From positions 1-11,084 of the forward strand of contig JAISNB010000052.1 of NCBI GenBank assembly GCA_031276435.1: DNA of 11,084 bases, read 5' to 3'. Below the pieces are notes generated by a model. That model saw only the letters and a program-made list of their open reading frames with translations, was not told the origin of the DNA and searched no databases. Numbering within the stretch: position 1 is the first letter of the stretch; every line of letters starts with the position of its first letter. Origin of the DNA: Burkholderiaceae bacterium (GTDB lineage Bacteria > Pseudomonadota > Gammaproteobacteria > Burkholderiales > Burkholderiaceae_C). Below are positions 6,724 to 11,084 of the stretch, in pieces. The translations under genes were made by a program, and so were the position numbers.

Positions 6724-7731
6724 ATGAGTGACTTTACAAGCAATTTCTGGTCGTTTTACGTAGGCGGCATCACCGTTGCCGCTATTGCTGGCTGTCTCCT
6801 GCTGCTGTGGATCAGCGGGCAGACCAAGGCCATGACAACCTCGGACAACACCACAGGACACGTCTGGGATGGCAACCTGCGCGAAATGAACAACCCCCTG
6901 CCGTTCTGGTGGGTGGGGCTGTTTCTTTTGACAGTGGCTTTCGGCATCGCTTACCTGGCGATATTCCCGGGTCTGGGTACCTATCCGGGCGCTGTCGGGT
7001 GGACTTCGACGGGGCAGTTCGACAGCGAAGTCGAAAAAGGCAACGCCGAAGTGGCGCCCATTTATGCGCGCTTTGCGAGCATGACCACGGCGCAACTGGC
7101 GCAAGACACCGAGGCCATGGCCATTGGCGAACGCTTGTTCATGAACAACTGCTCGCAGTGCCACAGTTCCGACGCCAGGGGCGGCTTGGGTTTTCCCAAC
7201 CTGACCGATGCCGCCTGGAGCTGGGGCGGCACGCCCGAGCGCATCCATGAAACCATCACCAATGGCCGCACCGGCGTCATGGCACCCATAGCCGCTTCGG
7301 TGGGGTCTGCTGACGATGTCAAGAACGTGGCCAACTATGTGCTGAGCCTCTCCGGCGCTTCCCATGATTCGGCCCGCGCCGCGCTCGGCAAGGAAAAGTT
7401 CGTTGTCTGCGCCGCCTGCCACAATGCGGACGGCAAGGGCAACCAGCTTCTGGGCGCGCCTGACCTGACCGATGACATCTGGAACCTTGGCTCTGGCGAA
7501 GCGTTCATCATCAGCCAGATCAACAACGGCTATACCGGCGTAATGCCGGCCTGGGGCACCAAGTTCACCCCCGAGCAACTCAATGTGCTGACGGCCTATG
7601 TGTGGGGCAAGGGGGGCGGCGTTGCGGCTGAAGCTGCGGCTGAACAAGCACCGGCGGTCGCCGCTGAAGCGGCGCCTGTTGCCGGGGAAGAACCGGCGGC
7701 AGCCGTTCTCGAAGAGCTGACAACACCCTGA
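6724..7731 (+). CDS. ccoP: Cbb3-type cytochrome c oxidase di-heme subunit III (CcoP)
   Basis: This is a 335-residue subunit. Two N-terminal helices (about residues 9-31 and 62-83) flank the loop DNTTGHVWDGNLREMNNPLP, whose HVWDGxLxExNNPLPxWW block is diagnostic for CcoP. The periplasmic part has two cytochrome c domains. The first has C143-S-Q-C146-H147 with M186 (GVMAP); the second has C229-A-A-C232-H233 with M274 (GVMPAW). It accepts electrons from soluble or membrane cytochromes c and passes them to CcoO. ATG 6724 gives the usual MSDFTSNFW start; a GTG at 6706 with a better ribosome-binding site would add six residues. The last 35 residues form an Ala/Glu/Pro-rich tail without a recognised motif. 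It is the last gene of the ccoNOQP run; a 392-nt gap follows. Confidence 0.98.
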   Translation: MSDFTSNFWSFYVGGITVAAIAGCLLLLWISGQTKAMTTSDNTTGHVWDGNLREMNNPLPFWWVGLFLLTVAFGIAYLAIFPGLGTYPGAVGWTSTGQFDSEVEKGNAEVAPIYARFASMTTAQLAQDTEAMAIGERLFMNNCSQCHSSDARGGLGFPNLTDAAWSWGGTPERIHETITNGRTGVMAPIAASVGSADDVKNVANYVLSLSGASHDSARAALGKEKFVVCAACHNADGKGNQLLGAPDLTDDIWNLGSGEAFIISQINNGYTGVMPAWGTKFTPEQLNVLTAYVWGKGGGVAAEAAAEQAPAVAAEAAPVAGEEPAAAVLEELTTP

Positions 7732-8123
7732 AGATGGCATGGGTTGCGGTGAAGGGGCGCGCAGGCAGCAGCCTGCTGCCCTTTCATCCGCAAACCTCTT
7801 TTTTGCTGGAGCCAGCGAACGGGTTGCAGGCAGAAAACAAAACACCTGCATGATGGAATTCAAGTGTGCTGGACGACAGCGGACAGGGATGAGACACAGA
7901 TACAGGCCACGGCAGTGCGAAGGCGCTGTCCGGTTGCGGCCTGAGGAGAACTGGCATCCCGCCCGCTTGCTTTTGTGGCACACAGTTCGGCGGTACCTGT
8001 TCGCGCAACGGACGGGTGCCGTTTTTGTTTCCGGACAGTGTTTTTTAAGCGCGCTGGGGCTTGCACAGTGAGCCGCAACGGTATTTTGGGATCAGTGGGG
8101 TCGCAGTTTGCGCGATTGAGCAA
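7732..8123 (+). other. Structured non-coding gap between ccoP and ccoG; candidate sRNA or leader RNA
   Basis: No convincing gene lies in these 392 nt; the open frames here match nothing I recognise. The stretch is rich in complementary segments. GGCAGCAG/CTGCTGCC (7764-7780) is a perfect 8-base inverted repeat. TGCAGG/CCTGCA pairs at 7825-7850. CGGACAG (7880-7886) can pair with CTGTCCG (7926-7932). The same CTGTCCGG (7926-7933) can instead pair with CCGGACAG (8031-8038), just before a T-run (8041-8046). A separate hairpin with a T-run ends at 8026. A weak promoter-like pair (TTGCAC 8061-8066, TATTTT 8082-8087, 15-nt spacer) precedes ccoG. I recognise no known riboswitch or sRNA family. Confidence 0.4.
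7989..8026 (+). terminator. Candidate intrinsic terminator in the ccoP-ccoG gap
   Basis: CGGTACC (7991-7997) pairs with GGTGCCG (8015-8021) over 7 bp including one G-U pair. Two further G-U pairs extend it outward (7989-7990 with 8022-8023). Five T residues follow (8022-8026), then GTTT. The 17-nt loop contains GTT/AAC that could pair. It would stop transcripts read through from ccoP or started within the gap. Confidence 0.5.
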
Positions 8124-9587
8124 ATGGCTAATGTGAATGAGAAAGATGCCGGGACAGCGGCATCGCCCGCCGCGGCCAATGCCGCGGATGCGGCACCCGG
8201 GGCTGAGCCTGAAACGGTGGCTTTGTATCAGGCGCACAAAAAGATTTATTCCAAAAGCGTGACGGGCCTGTTTGCCCGGTGGCGCTGGTTCTTTGTCTTT
8301 TTGACGCAGGCCGTTTACTACGGCGTTCCCTGGCTGGTCTGGGGGGATCGGCAGGCCATTTTGCTTGATCTGGTGGCGCGCCGGTTCTACATCTTCGGGC
8401 TGGTGCTTTATCCGCAGGATGTGATTTATCTGACGGGCATCCTGATCATTTCGGCGCTGTCGCTGTTCTTGTTCACGGCAATTGCCGGGCGGCAGTGGTG
8501 CGGCTACACGTGTCCGCAGACCGTGTACACGGAAATCTTCATGTGGATCGAGCGCAAGATCGAGGGCGACCGCAGCGCGCACATGCGCCTGGACGCATCG
8601 CCCATGTCGGGCGCCAAATTCGCGCGCAAGGCGCTCAAGCAACTGGCCTGGATCGCGCTGGCCTTGTGGACCGGCTTCACCCTGGTGGGCTATTTCACGC
8701 CCATCCGCGAGCTGGGTGCGCACGTGGTCAACTTCAACCTCGGCCCCTGGGAGACCTTCTGGATATTCTTCTACGGTCTTGCCACCTACGGTTTTGCCGG
8801 CTTCATGCGCGAGCAGGTCTGCAAATACATGTGTCCGTATGCGCGCTTTCAAAGCGCCATGTTCGACCGCGATACGCTGATCGTCAGCTATGACAACACA
8901 CGGGGCGAGCCGCGCGGCGCGCGCTCCAGAAAAGCCGACCCCCGGGCGCTGGGCCTGGGCGATTGCGTGGACTGCACGCTGTGCGTGCAGGTCTGTCCAA
9001 CCGGCATCGACATCCGCAAGGGCTTGCAGTACGAATGCATCAGTTGCGCGGCCTGCATCGATGTTTGCGATGGCGTCATGGACAAACTGGGCTACGCCAA
9101 GGGGTTGATTGGCTACACCACCGAAAACGGCATGAACAATGGCTGGACGCGCCAGCAAATCTGGCGGCGCGTGTTCCGGCCCCGGGTGCTGCTGTACATG
9201 GGCATTCTGGGTTGCATCATTGCGGCCTTCATCACCAGTTTGCTGCTGCGCACACCGTTCAAGGTGGATGTTGTGCGCGACCGCGCGACACTGGCGCGCC
9301 TGGTTGCTGGCGGCCAGATCGAGAACATCTACCGCATCCAGATCATGAACGCCACAGAAAAGCCGCAGACCTTCAAACTGTCGGTCGATGGCCTGGATGG
9401 CCTGGCGCTGGCATCGGAGAGCGAAGTCACGGTTGGCGGCGCGCAAGCCCAGTGGGTTCCGGTGCAACTGAGGGCGCCTTATGATGTCGGGGCATCAGGC
9501 TCGCACCCCATCCGCTTCAGGATTGAATCGGCGGTTGGCAGCGTCACCGAAAAATCCGTATTCTTCGTGCCAGGAACCAGACAATGA
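8124..9587 (+). CDS. ccoG: Cytochrome c oxidase accessory protein CcoG (polyferredoxin, RdxA/FixG family)
   Basis: This is a 487-residue inner-membrane iron-sulfur protein needed for copper handling during cbb3 assembly; in Rhodobacter it acts as a Cu(II) reductase. Membrane segments lie near residues 54-74, 86-118, 172-194, 208-228 and 355-376. Cysteines occur as W125-C126-G-Y-T-C130-P, then C233-KYM-C237-P. Two 4Fe-4S motifs follow: C281-xx-C284-xx-C287-xxx-C291-P and C305-xx-C308-xx-C311-xxx-C315. The C-terminal 110 residues form an Ig-like periplasmic domain starting at about 380. Starting at ATG 8124 gives MANVNEKDAG; the upstream ribosome-binding site is poor (TTGAG), and TTTGC/GCAAA (8107-8124) could pair across the start region. 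An earlier TTG at 8061 is less likely. The stop overlaps the ccoH start by 4 nt (ATGA), so translation is probably coupled. Confidence 0.96.
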   Translation: MANVNEKDAGTAASPAAANAADAAPGAEPETVALYQAHKKIYSKSVTGLFARWRWFFVFLTQAVYYGVPWLVWGDRQAILLDLVARRFYIFGLVLYPQDVIYLTGILIISALSLFLFTAIAGRQWCGYTCPQTVYTEIFMWIERKIEGDRSAHMRLDASPMSGAKFARKALKQLAWIALALWTGFTLVGYFTPIRELGAHVVNFNLGPWETFWIFFYGLATYGFAGFMREQVCKYMCPYARFQSAMFDRDTLIVSYDNTRGEPRGARSRKADPRALGLGDCVDCTLCVQVCPTGIDIRKGLQYECISCAACIDVCDGVMDKLGYAKGLIGYTTENGMNNGWTRQQIWRRVFRPRVLLYMGILGCIIAAFITSLLLRTPFKVDVVRDRATLARLVAGGQIENIYRIQIMNATEKPQTFKLSVDGLDGLALASESEVTVGGAQAQWVPVQLRAPYDVGASGSHPIRFRIESAVGSVTEKSVFFVPGTRQ

Positions 9588-9910
9588 ACGCTCATACTGA
9601 AGAAACCTTTGCGCAGCAACAGCAGCAGCCCTGGTGGCGCTATGGCCATGTGTGGCTCGTCATTGCTGGCCCATTGATGGTGGTGCTGGCCTCGATTGTG
9701 ACGATCTATCTGGCCGTCACGCGGCCAGACCCGGTGTATCAGGACGCGCCCCGGCCGTCGGCTGGCGCTGCTGTCACTGGCGGCGGCGCGGATGCCCGCG
9801 GCAACAACAGCAGCCAGTCGGCACTAACGCCCGCCATGCTGGCGCGCAACCACGCCGCCACAGGCGGCGTGCCGCCCGCGCCAGAGCCAAAAGCCACGCC
9901 TTCCCGCTAA
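9584..9910 (+). CDS. ccoH: CcoH/FixH-family cbb3 assembly protein, short form
   Basis: This 108-residue protein has its start ATG within the ccoG stop (overlap ATGA, 9584-9587). A Gln-rich start is followed by PWWRYGHVWLVIAGPLMVV, and one transmembrane helix spans about residues 23-45. The PWW(K/R)xGHVWLVIxGP block and the TRPDPV segment after the helix are the FixH-family pattern. The end LTPAMLARNHAATGG resembles the LxPAMxxRNHAAT ending recalled from short betaproteobacterial FixH proteins. CcoH binds the CcoNOP complex and is needed for its stability. Here the segment after PDPV is a Gly/Ala/Pro/Asn-rich linker (about 52-80) in place of the DYY-containing block I remember in relatives. 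The assignment is firm from context and the N-terminal block, less so for full function. Confidence 0.85.
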   Translation: MNAHTEETFAQQQQQPWWRYGHVWLVIAGPLMVVLASIVTIYLAVTRPDPVYQDAPRPSAGAAVTGGGADARGNNSSQSALTPAMLARNHAATGGVPPAPEPKATPSR

Positions 9911-10227
9911 ACGCCAAATCAATCCTGCGCGCCGCGCCTTGGCGCGCAATCCGGGGCAAGCCCGGAACAGTTTCAAATCGCGGTGAAACCGGCGCGGCTT
10001 CAGGCAGCGCAGAACTTTGGCGTGACGCAGGGACAGGTGCGCAAGCCGTGGCGCGCCTTGGCTGGAGCAACGTGCAAGCTATTTGTGCATTGACGCGCGT
10101 GCCGCGTTGGTGTGCCTTGCTTGTTGCCTGGGCGCGCGTTTGCGCAATCGGCCAAAACCTTGGTTGCCCGCAGCAGCGGCTTTGTGGCTGCGCGTGCTGC
10201 AAGAGCGTTATTGAGAAGTCAGATGCC
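9911..10227. other. Non-coding stretch after ccoH with GC-rich hairpins
   Basis: A frame open through this 317-nt stretch is continuous with the next gene, but its translation is low-complexity and begins inside ccoH. I see no gene. GCGCGCC (9927-9933) pairs perfectly with GGCGCGC (9941-9947) around a 7-nt loop, and CCGGG/CCCGG follows directly (9951-9965). Two stable stems right after the ccoH stop could slow or end transcription, but neither has a T-run. The promoter of the next gene should lie here, but no clear one was found. Confidence 0.5.
9927..9947 (+). terminator. GC-rich stem-loop downstream of ccoH, possible weak terminator
   Basis: The GCGCGCC-GCGCCTT-GGCGCGC stem of 7 bp begins 16 nt after the ccoH stop. 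No T-run follows, so it would not be a canonical intrinsic terminator. It may instead protect the 3' end of the ccoGH message or assist rho-dependent ending. Confidence 0.3.
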
Positions 10228-10839
10228 ATGAACGAATCGTCGCAAACCATCCATTTATCCTTTCCATTCCCGCTTCGGGAACGCATCAAGTCCAACGTTC
10301 TTTTATCGGTCTTCCCATTCTCGCTTTGGGTCCGGGTCAAAGCTGGTTTTGCACTGACACCGCAATATATGTTTGAAATCATCCTGTTCTTGCTCTTTCC
10401 ACTTGGTGGGATTTTCATCGGTGGGATATTCTTCATGCATGTCATAGACCTTCCGCTTGATCCTGGTGTCCGGTTCATGGTGTGGCTTATCGTATGGTTG
10501 ACCGTGGTTGCGTGCCTGTTCTTTCAACCATTGGTCATCGCAGTGAGTGTGATTGCTAACTACTGTGCTTGCAAGCGGGTGCGCGAGCCGTTTACCTATC
10601 TGTTTGACGACTCTGGCATTCACGTTGTTGCCGCTTCATACGAATACACACATCGCTGGTCCGGCATTGCGCGCGTCAAAAAGGTCAGTGAGTTTCTGAT
10701 GTTCTTTCTGGAGCCAAACTTTGCGCACTGCGTCCCGATCAAAGTCATTGAGTCCGCTGGGGTGCTGGAGCCGATGATTGCTCTGGCAAGAGAACATGGG
10801 GTTAACGTGGATGTTTATAAGTATTTTTGCGAAATCTGA
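10228..10839 (+). CDS. YcxB-like membrane protein with a repeat-bearing N terminus
   Basis: This is a 203-residue protein. ATG 10228 has GAGAAG 9 nt upstream; ATG 10369 (codon 48, just before the first helix) is an alternative. Two membrane segments (about residues 49-71 and 83-110) are followed by a soluble domain (about 119-192). That domain has FTYLFDDSGIHV, then RWSGIARVKKVSEFLMFFL, then AHCVPIKV. A hydrophobic pair followed by a beta-rich part with a conserved Trp (W144) and a PxK/PIK turn is the YcxB-like layout (PF14317); function of that family is unknown. Residues 12-28 and 29-45 are two copies of a 17-residue unit. The gene is clearly lower in GC than its neighbours (about 43% in 10381-10440), hinting at foreign origin or weak selection. 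No functional tie to the oxidase is visible. Confidence 0.7.
   Translation: MNESSQTIHLSFPFPLRERIKSNVLLSVFPFSLWVRVKAGFALTPQYMFEIILFLLFPLGGIFIGGIFFMHVIDLPLDPGVRFMVWLIVWLTVVACLFFQPLVIAVSVIANYCACKRVREPFTYLFDDSGIHVVAASYEYTHRWSGIARVKKVSEFLMFFLEPNFAHCVPIKVIESAGVLEPMIALAREHGVNVDVYKYFCEI
10264..10330 (+). repeat. 51-nt-spaced in-frame repeat (two copies of CCATTCYCGCTTYGGG)
   Basis: CCATTCCCGCTTCGGG (10264-10279) and CCATTCTCGCTTTGGG (10315-10330) differ at 2 of 16 bases and start 51 nt apart. The first contains a perfect TTCCCG-CTT-CGGGAA hairpin (10267-10281); in the second the stem has decayed. Both lie in the same frame of the YcxB-like gene. The sequence resembles intergenic CCC..CGCTT.GGG palindromes, so it may be a repeat that entered the coding region. 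Confidence 0.55.
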
Positions 10840-11084
10840 TTGGCGGTACGGAGCAGGTCTTGTAATCAGGAATGGATATTTTAAGCAGCAACTGCTGCAA
10901 GGCTGAAAGGGGGATATGCAAGTGGAGCTTTTTGATCGATTCAAAATTCTGCAAGCCATCTGCCGCTTGCTGCTGGCAGCATAGGTATCTGCACAGCAGG
11001 CAGACATTCTGGGAGCGTGGGCATCCTGCCCGCTGGTTTCCCGCGTGCGCTTTCCCGTGCGAGTGCGCAGGGGCGGGTTTGAAA
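10840..11084. other. Non-coding right edge with small palindromes
   Basis: No gene of normal size is recognisable in these 245 nt. A small inverted repeat GCAGCA-AC-TGCTGC lies at 10885-10898 after the YcxB-like gene; it has no T-run on the plus strand. A REP-like hairpin is at 11014-11034. A 22-codon frame (10916-10984) follows a purine-rich AAAGGGGG, with only 2 nt between that run and its ATG; it encodes nothing I recognise. Confidence 0.5.
11014..11034. repeat. REP-like hairpin GGGCA-TCC-TGCCC
   Basis: AGC-GT-GGGCA (11014-11023) and TGCCC-GCT (11027-11034) form a 5-bp stem with a TCC loop, extended by AGC/GCT across a bulge. The GCGTGGGCATCCTGCCCGC core resembles palindromes commonly dispersed in GC-rich bacterial genomes. 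GC-rich sequence continues to the window edge and may include further units. Confidence 0.4.

Noticed and set aside
7764..7780. GGCAGCAG-C-CTGCTGCC as the terminator of ccoNOQP
   Set aside because: The inverted repeat is perfect but has no adjacent T-run; the nearest (7799-7804) is 18 nt away. It is kept only as part of the structured gap.
7938..7960. Resemblance of GAGGAGAACTGGC to a cobalamin riboswitch B12 box
   Set aside because: Only the GGAGA core and CTG match well. The other conserved cobalamin riboswitch elements are not found upstream, and ccoG is not a known target.
6388..9467. Long minus-strand open frames (531 and 535 codons) opposite ccoP and ccoG
   Set aside because: They overlap unmistakable cco genes and the structured gap. 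Their composition is that of reverse-complement shadows, with no recognisable family.
9634..10227. Upstream extension of the YcxB-like frame to 401 codons
   Set aside because: The frame is open only by chance: it starts inside ccoH in another frame, and its translation is low-complexity until about 10228, where composition also changes.

Overview
The window reads as a GC-rich chromosomal segment from a betaproteobacterium, most likely Burkholderiales and Comamonadaceae-like. That placement is inference. It rests on the gene order (universal stress gene divergent from ccoI-ccoS-ccoNOQP-ccoG-ccoH), a LapA-like neighbour, and protein features recalled from that group. The core is a complete gene set for making a cbb3-type cytochrome c oxidase, the high-affinity oxidase used at low oxygen.

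Layout. Positions 1-74 (minus) hold the first 24 codons of a probable Na+/phosphate cotransporter-family protein. Positions 75-468 are non-coding and carry hairpin repeats, including one that resembles a widespread bacterial REP type. Positions 469-1116 encode a LapA-domain-like membrane and coiled-coil protein whose stop codon lies inside its own intrinsic terminator. A universal stress protein (1258-1701, minus) converges on it. The usp-ccoI divergent region (1702-1863) carries an FNR/Anr-like box. Then come ccoI (Cu+ export ATPase), ccoS, a second and better FNR-like box overlapping the ccoS stop codon, and ccoN, ccoO, ccoQ and ccoP. A 392-nt gap rich in inverted repeats separates ccoP from ccoG (polyferredoxin) and ccoH (short form). 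After a non-coding stretch, a lower-GC gene encodes a YcxB-like membrane protein with an in-frame repeat at its N terminus. The right edge is non-coding with a REP-like hairpin.

How the genes work together. CcoN holds the low-spin heme b and the heme b3-CuB site. CcoO (one heme c) and CcoP (two hemes c) feed it electrons, and CcoQ stabilises the complex. CcoI, CcoG, CcoH and CcoS deliver copper, handle redox of copper or cofactors, and assemble the complex. The two FNR-like boxes, each followed by a -10-like hexamer at class II spacing, suggest oxygen-responsive activation of ccoIS and of ccoNOQP.

The oxidase cluster itself is ordinary. The parts most worth a second look are the structured ccoP-ccoG gap, where one segment can form two mutually exclusive helices, the promoter geometry that implies a leaderless ccoI mRNA, and the 51-nt in-frame repeat in the YcxB-like gene. 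I saw no CRISPR array, tRNA, rRNA, insertion sequence or phage gene.
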